Source: Glossina fuscipes (lineage: Eukaryota; Arthropoda; Insecta; Diptera; Glossinidae). From it: a stretch of 64,000 nt of DNA. The stretch is from contig NW_023998464.1 of the NCBI RefSeq assembly GCF_014805625.2, positions 4,717,769 to 4,781,768 on the forward strand. The letters run 5' to 3'. Numbering within the stretch: position 1 is the stretch's first letter; each line of letters starts with the position of its first letter. Shown here piece by piece: positions 12,061-24,639 of the stretch. The position numbers and the translations under genes are program-made. Under the pieces are notes generated by a model that saw only the letters and a program-made list of their open reading frames with translations, was not told the origin of the DNA and searched no databases.

Positions 12061-12061
12061 A

Positions 12062-12740
12062 GACCACTGGTGGTTCAAGGGTATATTAAGCTTGCACGGA
12101 TGCACGCAACACCCAAAAGCAATTAAGAAAGACCCAAATAATTCAGAGTCATTTCAGACGCTTTCAGCATGTCCGTCTATCTATCTAATACATGTCTATA
12201 TATTTTTGTATCCAACCTACAGATCGCACTGTTGGAGGAATACTGACTGATCTTTTGATTTCCATTGAGACCTGTTGAAAATGGAATGGATCAGACCAAT
12301 TGCAGTTTTCGAAATTTCTTGACAAAAATCGCTCAGTAACAGTAATTCACCTCACTCACAAATATTCATTTCAAATCTGGATCGGATGGGATTGGATTCT
12401 GAATTATCCCCTGTATAAGTGTTCTCACAAAAGGTAAACCTTTATATATAAGAGAAAAATGGTGCAATTTCTATGATTTCACAGTGACAATTACTTAAAA
12501 GTTATAGTTTGACATTGATATGATTCCATATCGATCTAAGCTTATCTGTCCGTCTCTCCGTCTTGTTTTCTCGTGTTCAACCTGCTGCAGGTAGTCAGAT
12601 CGGAGATATTTTAACGAAATTTAATACATCGATATCCTGTTCCCCAAGGAAGATGCAGTTGAGAACGGTGCGGATGGGAGCAACTTTTCGACCACTTCGC
12701 ATATAACATCGTATTTTGAAAAGTCATTACATAAATAATT
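12062..12740 (+). repeat. Interspersed repeat family B, long or double copy
   Basis: The left end gaccactggtggttcaaggg leads into gtatattaagcttgcacgg and an acacccaaaagcaattaaga block. The core then occurs twice: once around 12165-12300 (gtccgtctatctatct, ctacagatcgcac) and again around 12535-12740 (ctgtccgtctctccgtctt, then a agtcagatcggagatattt block, then ttgaaaagtcatta). Two nested or tandem insertions explain the doubled core. Confidence 0.5.
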
Positions 12741-15700
12741 GTCAGATGGTGCACTTATTCGAAATGGTAAACTTGTGCTTTAGCATGCAAACATTCGAGT
12801 TCATATTGCGAAAGATTTCAAACAAACTTTAAACCGCTAATACCAGTCAACGATAAAGGCATGGAAGCAATTTGATTCCTGTGCCCAAAAAAGTGGTCTG
12901 TTTATGACAAGTTGTCTGTTTGAAATTATATCACGTAATTTTATAATTACTTTTTTAGGAATAAAGTTGAGTAGTTTCCACGAAAATTTCTTAACTTTAA
13001 TGCACAGTCTAAATATATTCCCCAGACGACCACTGCGTTCATTGTTGAGTACCTCTACTTACTTTGCAGAAATAAAAATTTGAAGTAGAAAGACCGGACA
13101 ACTCTTTCTTACACAATTACTTCCTATCTAAGTTTCGGAAAAAAGGCGACATTTTAAGGTATTCGATATTTGATTACAAATAAGCCAACATCCAAAGTGT
13201 TGTGCGCAAAACATTGCTTAATCGTCCTAGTTGGTCTATCAATAACCAATTTTCGATTTCAATAATGCCGACGTTTGAAATAGTGGATATGGAAGACTTT
13301 TCCTAAGACATTGGCTTCTTGCTCAGTACAATGGAATGCAATATCGGTTGTGAGTTAGGCATGCCTTTTTGAAAATTTCACTACAACAACAAATGTTTTT
13401 TGCTTTGTCTAAGTGACCTTCGAAATCATGCATGCAGCACTTCACTTAAGTGAAAATTACTTTATATGTAGCAGATATGTATGCGAATGTTTTTCAACGG
13501 AAATGCAGATACAAAAAAAAGGGGCGAAAATTGTGAAGAAAAACTCAGTGCCACTGTAACATTTGAACAATTGATTTTGGCACAAAAGAAAACATAATGA
13601 CCTAAATAAGAATTTTAGTTCTTTTATTTTAAAACTTATTTATTTTCGTTTTTTTCATTTTTTTCTATTATAAAATTTCGAGAATTATAAACTTTAAATC
13701 TTATATATCTAGTTAAAATTAAAAAAAAAAGATCTTTTTCATTTTTTGGACTAAAACTTGTTATAAAGTTTATAAACTGTGCCATGTATATACGTGCATG
13801 TATATAGAATGTATAAACAATAGTTACTTACACTTTTTACACTGATACACCGAAATATAAAAATTTTATCGTTACGTTTCTATCAACTAGACATATACGT
13901 GAAAATCCCATAAAATATCGCCGTAAGTGCCCGAGCGTACGTATTCTAATGTTTGTGAGGATGAAAATCATGCTGTGATAGCCTCAACGGCTATTCCAGG
14001 CGTCCTTAGCTTGGTGATATCTCACCACTCACCACAATAAAAAGAAACCATAATATCTCTTGACGTTATAATTGAACTGCTTAACCTTATCTTAAATACA
14101 TAAAAAGAACTTGTAAAGACCAAAGTCACGCAGCTTGTTTTGATACTTACAAGCCCGTCCTTCTTCGGGTACTCCAAAAAGAACAAAGTTAGATATAAAA
14201 AAGATCGGACATCGTCATTTTCTTTATTCATTGGCCATATCCTAATAACCCAAAGGCGTATATAATCATTTATAAAGTATCTTATTTAGATATCTAACCA
14301 TGATAATCCAACGGCTTATAAAATCAATTATTCTGCACTCTGCTGATTAAACTGCCATAACCTATCAGGCTTCTTGTAGCAGCACTTATTCGATCAGTCT
14401 CGTATTATTCTTTCTTTTATACAGCATTCAATGTTTACGACATCGATGACTTATTTCGTGATCCTAACCTATCGGTTTTGTAACATCATTCATAAGAGAT
14501 CAACTTTATTACTAACAAACTATCGGCTAACTAGCCTATCGGTTTCTTCCATCATTGTACAGATTGCGGGTCCCTTGGAATGAACTGTACCACTCTTCGT
14601 CTCCTTTAGCAAAAAGTTAAGATAAAAGATATATATCTGGACAATGTGTGTAAATAATATGTAAAAGGGTCTATGACATCTTGAAAATATCTTTCATCCA
14701 GTCATAACTTAAGAAAATATTAAAATTTACGGATAATTTAAGTTTATCATTTATGAAAGATAACGGTCCAGAGATCTTTGCTGGAAGAAGTGCTATCGGT
14801 CCATTTCCAGGCCCCTGCTAATATACAACAGTTTGATTCTCCGAAAAATCCCTACATACTTAGCACATTTACTTTTGAGGCTCCCGTTTTTATGTGATCT
14901 CTTCGTAGGAATAAAACTTTAGAAAACATTTACGCCACTTTGAATAGTTAAAATCACTGCGCAAACGTGTGGAAAAATGCACACATGGTAAAATTTATAT
15001 TTGTATTTGTGACTTTATTTAAATTTATGTGAAAATGTGAAAGCAAAATTGTGAAGGTATACTAAAGCGATCCCCTTTTTTATCACATAATACTGTTTAG
15101 ACGGAAAGTGCCTTATGGTTTCTAAGATACTTAGATCGACAACAGAAGTGTAGGGATTTAATATTCGGTCTGTGGGTGAATGGCTTCCTGTCTTCGTCTG
15201 TTATGCCAGGATGAGATCGCCGTCCCAAGATACACTCTACTCTTATGAAATCGTCTAACACCCGTTTCAATTGAAAGAAAGTTATAAGATTTGGTCGAAG
15301 GTTGTGAAACTTAACTTTATTAAGGAATTCACTTTGGGCATCGAGTATAATGTTCGTTGTAACCCAACATTTCTATTAACATTTCATTTCTGATTGTTTT
15401 TAAAATTTTTTTTTAGCTCATTTTCTTTGAAAATTCAATGCCAATGTCTAACTACTTTATAATAATCTCTTTATAATAATCTTCTCCATTTCTCCGCCTA
15501 GTCCAGCAATTGACTTCTTTTTGTAACCCACAAGAAGAGAAAAAAACCAAAGGAAAATCAGAAACACACTAACTGCCCTTTTCATCGTCAGGATAGGCGT
15601 TGGAAATCGATTAGTGCCGTATCGGAAATTAGATGGTAAGATTTTGGACATGAGTTGCCATCACCTTGTGGACGAACCACGGCACGGCTCTGAGTCACAT

Positions 15701-16618
15701 TTGAAATGGTTTAACTGAATAAAAACATATCTTTAGAATATAAGAACGGTTTCGAGTGTCGATAATAGCGAAATGAGGCATTTTCTTAGAGCCGAAGTTT
15801 GACCCCGATAATGCTATTTGTTTTATTTGAGTAGATCAAAAGTCTTATATAAGGCAATCATGAGAACTATACGGTATGAAGAAATGCCGTCCTGCAGCCA
15901 TACCACTCATAAATGGAAGACTCGGCGCCAGCAAAAGGGCTACTTAAATGTTTATGCAAAGCTACAGAGATGAAGCTGCCTTACAGAAAAATTTCTCCCC
16001 GATTGAAGTGGCAATAGTTACTCTAGGTAGTCCTACACGGGGTATGGCATTTTGCTTAGTCAGTGGTGCATTATTTTATGAAAACCGTAAGCAAGCGACT
16101 TTTGGTTTACCAAGGATGCAGGCAGGACATATAGTATTATAGTCAGCAGCTAAAGAGAAATCTTATGTAAAAATGCTTTTTAGAGAGTTACAAACACACG
16201 GTAATAGCGCAATCGAGATAAGATTTAATAATTTACGTATATTGTAACTAGTGGGAAAACATGCCTATCATATCCGTAGTAAGAATTGTCCGCAGTGAGG
16301 CGAGGTAAGGGAATTGTTCAATTCATGCATGTTAAACGCAACAATGTACAATGTTTATCAATATCACACTTAATATTGCATTTCCATATCATGTTGTTGT
16401 AGTGATATTTTTTCATTCTCACATAAACGAGTTGTCGCTCGTTTTAGTTAATGCACATCATTTGAGAATAATGAAGTTCTATTTGATTTTATATATCTAT
16501 TTTATATTTTATGTGATCTCTGATGTCTATTAACAAGAGTAGTGAAAGTGATGCGCCCTCATCGTTTCTGATGAATGTGTATTAAAAAACTTTTATAAAA
16601 GTTAGGGGAGATATTTCA
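12741..16618. other. Gene-less stretch
   Basis: No feature could be supported in about 3.9 kb. A 64-codon plus-strand frame at 15948-16142 (containing SPIEVAIVTLGSPTRG) has a protein-like composition but no recognisable motif or splice context. The phrase cctatcggtt recurs at about 14467 and 14536 and ctatcggt again near 14791, without a definable unit. Confidence 0.45.
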
Positions 16619-16621
16619 ACA

Positions 16622-17615
16622 CGTAAGAAAATTATATTCAGCGGGGGCCGAATCTCACACAACCCCACTACGCTTTTCGCATTCTACTCTTCAAGTTCTT
16701 TTATTTGATGCCCATATCGCTGGTATTGTTAAGAAGAAATTATTCGCGGTATCTACAATATTCACTTTGAAATTAAGCCAATTTTAGGCAGATAATATAT
16801 CTTCATTTGAGGAGTGCACAAAATAGTTTTAAACGTTTTGTCTTCTTTGCTCTATGAGAAATAAGCATAATACCTCAAAAAAGGGGAAAAACAAAATTTA
16901 ATCTCTTGTAATCTTATGTGGGCGTGGCCAATGTTTCCCATCTTTAAACGCAAAGAGTAGACAGTATCGTAAAGTAATTGTGGGAAATTTCAACCTTCTA
17001 ACCTTAAGAATTTGCTAGTAACGAGCAAAAACCCACAAATTTTTGCTAAGAAAAACGGAGTTGAGTTCAGTTTACGCTCCACTGCGCGCTTCTGCTCTAA
17101 ACAAATTGGCAGATTTTCAATGCCGAATACGCATAAAGCCTCAAAAAAATGAAAAAAATTAAATTTACTTGACCGTAATTTTGTATGGACACGGCCGATT
17201 GGTTCCATTTTAATGGAGAATAAAGTGTGTCGTAAGGTAAATGTGGAGAGCTTTCAGTCTTCTAACTTGTAAATATTAAATTTTTAAATTCAAAAATGTT
17301 TCTTAAAAAAAAACAAAATTGCGTTTAGTTTACGCTCCACTGCGCGCTTCTGCTCTGACCATCTTCAATACCAATCTGCATGCAGAAACTTCCAATGTTT
17401 CTACGAAATTTAAAGTCGATCTCTTCGTTTTTGCGACCAGTAGAATGCCAACAACACACACCACGCAGATACACCGACAAACACATGGATAGACATGACT
17501 AAAGCAACTCAGAATTTTACACTGACCGAGAATGTAGATACTTTGTACGGTCTCTGAAGTTTCCTTTTTGAGTGTTACATACATTATGGAAAAACAACGA
17601 TGCCGCCATCTTACA
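16622..17615 (+). repeat. Interspersed repeat family A, copy with internal duplication
   Basis: The left end gtaagaaaattatattca leads into a palindromic block attcagcgggggccgaat (about 16636-16653) and tctcacacaaccccacta. The body contains a gggcgtggccaatg block, a tacgctccactgcgcgcttc block and a cttccaatgtttct block. It then has a gacaaacac/gatagacatg tract, cagaattttacactgaccga, a ggtctctgaagtttcc block and a right end gagtgttacatacattatgg. The half-unit from the ggccaatg block to the gctccactgcgcgcttctgc block occurs twice (about 16915-17095 and 17165-17355), so this copy carries an internal tandem duplication. It is non-coding. Confidence 0.7.
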
Positions 17616-18425
17616 GTGGTGGATATAAAAAGATTTATGGTCTAAATAAAAGGAAAATAATCCAAGAAACTAATTTTAATAATATTAACGTTTACTCAGC
17701 TGTTGTCAACATATGACAAGTACTTAAGTTATTTAAAAATGTTGTAATGAAGAACATATAACAAGTTGTCTGTCATACAAAATATGAGCGACGCAAAATT
17801 CAACTGAGCTAAATCTTTGATTATGTATAACTAGATTGGCGTTGTTGTTTTTCCAATGCTAACAAAACTTCTTCATTTTAACTGTTCCTCATTTCAAACA
17901 AATGACAGCATTTTGTGCGTAACAGCAATTGCATGAATTTGTATATAAGCAGCACAAAATTGCTATTTAGATGCTTCGTGTTTGACTGACAACCAGATGA
18001 TGATGATATTAGGGAACACATTACATATGCAATAATAATTTCTAATTTTCAGATATTTTCTGATTATGGTTAGGCCGCTTTTGCAGCAATCGATTTAGCA
18101 AACTTCGATACAAACAGGTATGACGGAAGGAAATGGCTACTAACGTTGCGCTTGAAAATTTCCATCTTATGATCTTAACATGCACTCTTTGATTATTCTG
18201 GATATCATTGTATCTTACGCATTCTCTTTCTTTTGTTCTTCTTTTAGAATCTATGTAGCGACTGTGTTTGGAATGATAAAAGAAAATTATCGAATACTAC
18301 TTGCACGGAACGAATACAAGTGTTTCCTTAACCACCTTCTTCTCTCTTTAGCTCCACTACGCACAAGTACCTGTGTTTTGTAACCACTGTCATATTTCGT
18401 GTGTTTTTCACGTTATCTTCATTTG
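17616..18425. other. Gene-less stretch with an isolated TATA-box-like string
   Basis: The string tatataagc at 17942-17950 is a good TATA-box match, but no start-site motif, exon or open frame follows that would support a promoter. The plus-strand frame 18180-18383 has no motif. Confidence 0.4.
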
Positions 18426-18429
18426 GGCT

Positions 18430-19060
18430 AGTGGGTAGTTGGACAGTCAAAGAGGTGGTGCATTCCAAATTTGAAACCTTGCAAGAATTTATGTACCTTA
18501 TAAGGGTTGGTGCGCGTGCTATAAAGTTAGTGGAAGAAAATTAAATTTTTGGTACGCTATTATATCAGGTAGGCATGGCCCATTTTTTCCGTTCTAGAGC
18601 ATCGCCCGTAGAACATGCGTTCAAATTTTTAATTTTCATTTATTTGCCATAGGTTATGAGTAATGAGCAAAAAATCAATTACTTTTTTTTTTGAAAAACA
18701 GAGGTGTTTTTAGTTTACCCAGTACTTAGTATGGTGGGCGTATCCTTCACCTCATCCTGAGTATCCTTTGACTCATTTTCAATACCAATTTACGTACGAG
18801 AACTTCCAATGTTCCTGCCAAATGTGTGTGACGATGGCTTCATTTTTGCGGCTAGGGGAGTGTTTACAACAGACATTACATTGACGGACAACGAGATAGA
18901 CGGACATGCTTAAATCGATTCGCTGATCGGGATCTTTGAAACTTCCTTCTGGGTGTTGCAAACGTTGGCAAACGTCCTTCGGTGATGGGTATAAAGGGTG
19001 GCAGCAATAGCTGACATGTAAGTTACATTCAATCGTGGATATCATTGAAGTCAAAGGGTA
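18430..19060 (+). repeat. Interspersed repeat family A copy, diverged
   Basis: It shows ttttcaataccaatttacgt, then acttccaatgttcctgcc, then a tgacggacaacgagatagac/ggacatg tract. It continues with attcgctgatcgggatctttgaaacttcc broken across 18918-18950, gggtgttgcaaacgttggc and a gggtataaa end, in family A order. The palindromic left end is not clear in this copy. Confidence 0.55.
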
Positions 19061-19198
19061 TATATCAAAATCGCCTTATTCGGACTGTATTGAACATACG
19101 TACATAACTTCATATCTTCATAATCTATTTAAGTAAACGAAAAAACCATAATTTAAAGTCTGTTCACTCTAAACAATATCCCTATGCAAGCTTCTCCG

Positions 19199-19217
19199 GA
19201 TCGTCCGGGGGACGATC
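19199..19217. repeat. Perfect 8-bp hairpin, GC-rich
   Basis: gatcgtcc / ggacgatc form a perfect 8-bp stem around a ggg loop, immediately after a tccgga palindrome. It is conspicuous because the surrounding DNA is AT-rich. No gene end is visible beside it, so I do not call it a terminator. Confidence 0.5.
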
Positions 19218-20111
19218 AAATAACTTAGATTACTGCGCATTGCAAAGAATTGCAAATACCCTGGTGGTAAATACGAAAGAAAGACCGCATTATGTTAGAT
19301 AGCAAATGTACTGAGAATTTTTTGAAGAATATTTAAACTTTACATTTGTGGCACCATGTACCTCCAACTATTCTAACGTGTGCGTTAGTAAACAGTCATG
19401 CGTAGAAATTGTTTGCAAATTTTTTTTAATACCATGCACAACTTGCTTTTATATATCATTTGACATGAATGAGATGTTGGGAGATTTTAAAAAAGGTGTA
19501 GAGATACAACCCGCATATTGGTATTCAGAGAATAAAAAAGGCGAATAAAAGAACGTTGAAATTAAATTATTGCAACTGAAATATATTTTTCATTTAATTA
19601 ATTCATGTTATATAAAACACAGACAAAATTTAATATATAATGTCAACTAACGTCCCTAGGTGTTTAAGTTAGTAAACAAAGTTGATTTCCGACGCTTCTC
19701 TTCCTGAGAGAGCTGGAGAACAACTTACATTTCAATTATATTTCAATTCTCGTTATGATGTTAGTGACTACGAAATCACACATTCGGGATTAAATGAAGT
19801 ACACCAAGCATAATTCTTGTAACTCAATTTTTATGACTGATAGGAAGTTATATAAGCAGCAACTCTTTCGAAGATTATGGAGAAAAACAGGAAGTGATTG
19901 AAAGCTTGTGCTTTAACTGCATTCACCAATCCCACATACCCACAGTTAGTCGAAAGTGTCAAAATCTTGGGAATAAGAAAGCTTCCTTATTTAAGCGCAG
20001 TATTAAATAGAATCATTTAAAAGCCATTGTTTTGTTCTAGTTGACTTTTACGAAGTTCACGAGAATGAGAGTAGCGAAAAAAGTTGCAAAAAATACAATT
20101 AGCTAGTTATC

Positions 20112-20161
20112 AGGAGACAGATTTTACAAAGCTTTCGTAAGGCTGTTAAAATCTGTCTCCT
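20112..20161. repeat. Perfect 15-bp stem-loop
   Basis: aggagacagatttta (20112-20126) and its exact reverse complement (20147-20161) flank a 20-nt loop. A perfect 15-bp stem of mixed composition is not expected by chance at this spacing. It is shorter than a typical insect pre-miRNA, which has an imperfect stem of about 22 bp or more. It could also be a fold-back or MITE relic. No flanking gene explains it. Confidence 0.6.
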
Positions 20162-23159
20162 CTAACACATCTGCATTAACATTTCCGTAGCGAAACCGAG
20201 GAAAATTATCTTGTTCATGTATTAAGATTTCACGCCGTATAATAATATTTCGACATACTAACTTGATGGGTAAAATTCGAATCAGATGAGCTGATTTTTT
20301 CAACGTCCTGTCATGTAAAAGCGAGCTTTTATGTGACCATAGCTTATAATGTTTAATAACTTCCACAATTCTAATTTGGATTATAAAGTAATCGTAGTGA
20401 ATCGGACTACATGCATCTATTCCTAGGATTAACCTTCTATTTATTAGGGTACTCATAAAAAGCGAATCTCATTCATAAGACTAATGTGTGCACTTCATAA
20501 CGAAAATAGGTGAAGAAAATTAAATTTGCTATATTGTTGTTGTGTTTGGGCCGGCTCCGATCAAATGTGCGCTTTTGAACGGAAGAACGGGATAATCTTA
20601 ATTTTTTAGTATTTAATATTGAATCGTGGTAAGTGGCGTAAAATATTTATTGGAAATATTTGCCTGTCTGTAATGTGTTTATTTGCTTTAAACTAATTTC
20701 TTTTTGTAGTAATAGCAATGGCCGTAGTAGCAGTTGCGGCAGTAATATTTGTACTTGGAGTAATAGTCAATCTAGGCAACGTAGCCTTTTTACCATCGTT
20801 TGTTCCACGCACCATTCATACAAGTAACAAGTAATTTATGGTGTTATATAAGCAAGAAAGTGCTCATCTCGTAATTTCCAATCTTAAACGTAACATACGG
20901 AACTTTTAGGTCATTATGAGTAGTTTCGTTGCAAACGAACAATTCCACATTAGCGATAACTGTAAGAGCTTTTCGCTAAGAACGTTGAGGAATTTTAATT
21001 TGTGTTGAAAGTAGAAATGGAGTGGTGAACATAATGTTTCAAAGCATTAAATAATCTTATAAGTATGTACATGATTATGTTTAAGTGTGGAAAGATGCAT
21101 ATTAAGCACAACAGCCTCATTTTTCCATTTCGTAATCTATATAAAGTTCCTTTCAGACGATGAACTTTCGAAAACTTTTAAGTACTAAAATATTGAAGTT
21201 TTAAAGAGTTTTTTCTTAGCATTTTAACAGAAATCAAATGAAATTCATTCGCGTAAAAACGAGACCGTGATCTCAAAAAAAGTTAGCTATTGCAAAAACA
21301 ACTTTCTCGACTTTCTGTCGAAAACATATTGGAAAGCTAAGTAACCCTAAAAGAGTAAAAGCACTACGACGCCCCCGTTTAAGTGGGGTAGTATCAGTAT
21401 ATTCGCAAAGATATGAAGTAAGTATTGCTGTTCTCAAATCAGCTAGAACGAGTTGTCAAAGCTTTCCCAAACTAATTGGAATCGGTTAAAAAACGGATAA
21501 TCAATTAAGGCCACAAAACAACAAAAGAATTCCACATGGGAACGCGTATGTATGTCAACGAAATATAATGTGGAAAACATGTTTTTTTCTACAATAATAA
21601 TTTCATAAGATGCAACAGGCTGAAAAGTTCATTAAAACACCTAATAAATTGCATAAATTCTTTAATATTTTTTATAAATAGTTTAGCGTCCTATGTACAA
21701 GACGACGGCACATTTGGAAAAGGATTTTTTGGCGTTGATAAATCCTGAATATAATAATGAAATTAGGCTTTTCTGACAGGTGTCAGGCATCTTCCTCTCC
21801 TTCTTTTTCTTCTTCCAGGCATGTGAAAAGTCTGGAGTTGCGTAATGTCTCTGAAAATTGTTACAACACGATCTGTACATTGTAGCCTTTTAGTAGCACA
21901 GTAATTGCGTATTAATAGCAATAACTTGGTTTTTGGTTTAGTGATGATCATAAAAGGCTTACTTTCTTTTGTAATGTTTTGCATGCTTCATAACATTTTT
22001 CAATTTTAATGCTCATTTTATTTGTTTTTTTCACTTTGTGGTAAATCTTAATTTACCAAACACTTTTTTGGCAACGACACAAACCTAAAAAATGTGGGAT
22101 ATTTTGATGGTCCTTGTTCGCTTCGCAATATCTTTAGGCTTAAAGTGCTAAGAAGCGACCGTAGGTCTAAGTGATTATAGAAGACAGCTATTACAAAGTA
22201 TGACCTATCTCACTGAGATTTCAAACCACCGAACACCGACTTGGCAGTCGCAAGTTTTGTTCTCTCGGCTGAACAAGAGGTTTGTCTTCACTTCGGTAAT
22301 TGATTACAGTTTTTTTTTCTTCATTTTGTGAGCCTTCCGATAAGTTAATATTGTCATCAGCAAAAGAGAGTTATCTAAACGAGCCCCAGGCATGTTCCAT
22401 GAATGTGATATCGTCTACCAATCAAGTGAAAACTTTTTCTTACGAATTACAAAATAAATGTGAAGTAATGCTTTTGTATATCGGAGCTAGTTTACTTGCG
22501 CTTCGTCAATTTTTTTTTCCTATTCGTTAATTGTGTCGGGTCAAGTGCTCCCCTGGTTTCATCGAAGCAGTTCAAAATATATGATAACTCACTAATCTTG
22601 TCACGATTACAACATGAACTTTACGATCGTTATACGAATAACTTATTTCTTTATTCTAATATATAATTAGCTAATGCTGATTAGATCATGATCAACTGTG
22701 CCATAAGATCTCTGATTGATACAATATTCAAGTGATCAAATTATTTTTAAATATTGCGCTAGAGGAATAGAATACAAGTATAGGAGCTAAAAGCTTTCTT
22801 CAATTAAAACGTTATGGAATGGAAAATATTATCCTTAACGGCAATCCAAATCACTAACTGCAAGTACAGTCGCCCTTAAAACCGTTTATTTGTTATACTA
22901 AAAGATCGCTAATGTTTTTAAGTCGACCTACATCCAAATCAGTGATTTTACCGCAGTTAGCCAAACGTTTCTTTGTGGCATCGGATTTTTAACATAACCA
23001 TTCGATTATTTAATTTTTTTTTCATTCATCTTTTTAAATATGTATGAATATGTTTGCAACCGTTGTTGCTTATATATGTAAAAAAATACATACAATTTTT
23101 ATAATAACGTATTTTAATTATTTTTTTGTATTTGCTGGCATTCATTTAGGTAGTTGATC

Positions 23160-23600
23160 GCTTCATCTGTTGTGGTAAGAAACGTGTGGTGTACGCTTGT
23201 TTACTATACCTATCACAGAAGGATGGTGTTACGTTCCTTTTGTCAAAGTGTTTGCGACAGGAGGGAGCTTTCGAGACTGCGCAAACTGTACGCACTCTTA
23301 AAGAGTGTTGAATTCGGAATCCACCTAAGTTTGTCCGTCAATATACGTCAGTAGTGAAAATGAGCGAAATCCGATTAAGGATTCGCCCACAGTACAACGT
23401 GAAGGAAGAACATAATAAACTTTCGGACCTAGCACCCAAAATGGGAGAATACTGTTAAAATGGAAAAAATCAACTATGCCCGGCCAACATTAAAGAGTGT
23501 GAACGTTTAGTTTAATTGGGTATTTTTCCCTTTCTTAATATGAAGTTGGTGGGTGTGTATAAAAGATTCGGTTACAGCCGAATCAAATTTTTTCACTTGT
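23160..23600 (-). repeat. Interspersed repeat family A, reverse-oriented copy with palindromic end
   Basis: It contains a gtttgcgacaggagggagct/ttcgagact block (the reverse complement of the family's gtctctgaagcttcc region), then a gtttgtccgtcaatatacg block. It ends at 23551-23600 with ggtgtgtataaaagattcgg and the palindrome gattcggttacagccgaatc (23565-23584), followed by a ttttttcacttgt edge. This is the best-preserved example of the hairpin terminus. Confidence 0.6.
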
Positions 23601-24635
23601 TTTTCTTTTTGCAGTAAATAGTTTTTATTTATTCTTTACATTTGATGCTGACAAATACAAATCTTTCCCAATAGCTATGCAATTTTAAATAAATTGGTCA
23701 TACATTTTAAGGGCAAAGAGAGAGGAAAGCAATTACAATTATTTACGTTTTTTTTGTTGTCATATTCTTCCTGCTTGCTGGCATAGCGGTTTACATTTGC
23801 AAAATTCCGTTATTTATTGATAATATAAAAAAATTGTCCTTAATTAATAAAACAAAAGGATTGCAGTTGGTTTGAACTGAATTTGTAACTTTGCTATATA
23901 ATACGGATCAGATAGGATTTACTTTATATTTTTGTCTGTTTTGCCGAATACGGCCTGTATACATATGCTCTAAATTTTCTGTACTTTCATGGACCTTCGG
24001 GTACTTGCTTAATAAAAATCTTTAAAATGAAATCTCAACAAAACAAAAATCGAATTTCCTTGGAATAACTTAGCCCCCATCAAAAAAACCGGTTTTTCCT
24101 GTCATTCCATTATATTTTGCGATTTTAACACCGTGTCTGCGCGCGACGAGATATGAGTAACCTACTCGTTTTTTCACTCAATTAATAGTACACATATTAA
24201 CACATTGCCGGAAGATATTGCTGGCATAATGAATATAAAAATTTATTCACATATATGTGGCTTCTTCAATATTAGTCGATAACACTGCATGAAATATTTA
24301 TTATTAGTTCACCGCAGTGCTCTGCTTTTTCATCCCTCCTAATCGATAGTACGAATTAGACAAGCCGCATCAATGAAGTGCTCGATATCTTCGCCAATCT
24401 TTGAATATTATCCCTTTCTGCAGTTAAAAGTTTTTTATTTTTACGCGTACGGTGGAATAGAGAGGTAAGATTGCAATGTTTACATTCAAGTTCATACTCA
24501 AGCTAATTAGCGATTAAAATTATATATTGAACTGAATGTTATTATTAAAAGTCTTATTGAGACCTTTATTCGAACCTTCTAAACGGAAAATTGATCGTCG
24601 GCCATATCGCTTATTCGCGCATCAAGAACCCTATT
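23601..24635. other. Gene-less stretch
   Basis: No coding, RNA or transposon signal could be supported. Confidence 0.5.
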
Positions 24636-24639
24636 GTTA

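Larger units (their letters stand above)
19061..23155. other. Gene-less stretch
   Basis: Apart from the two hairpins listed separately, nothing could be supported. Frames at 19348-19548, 20124-20456, 21683-21984 and 22300-22530 carry no recognisable motif. TATA-like strings (ttatataagc near 19850 and 20835) stand alone. Confidence 0.5.

Noticed and set aside
19199..19217. GC-rich hairpin as a Rho-independent-type terminator
   Set aside because: No T-tract follows, no gene precedes it, and the DNA is eukaryotic.
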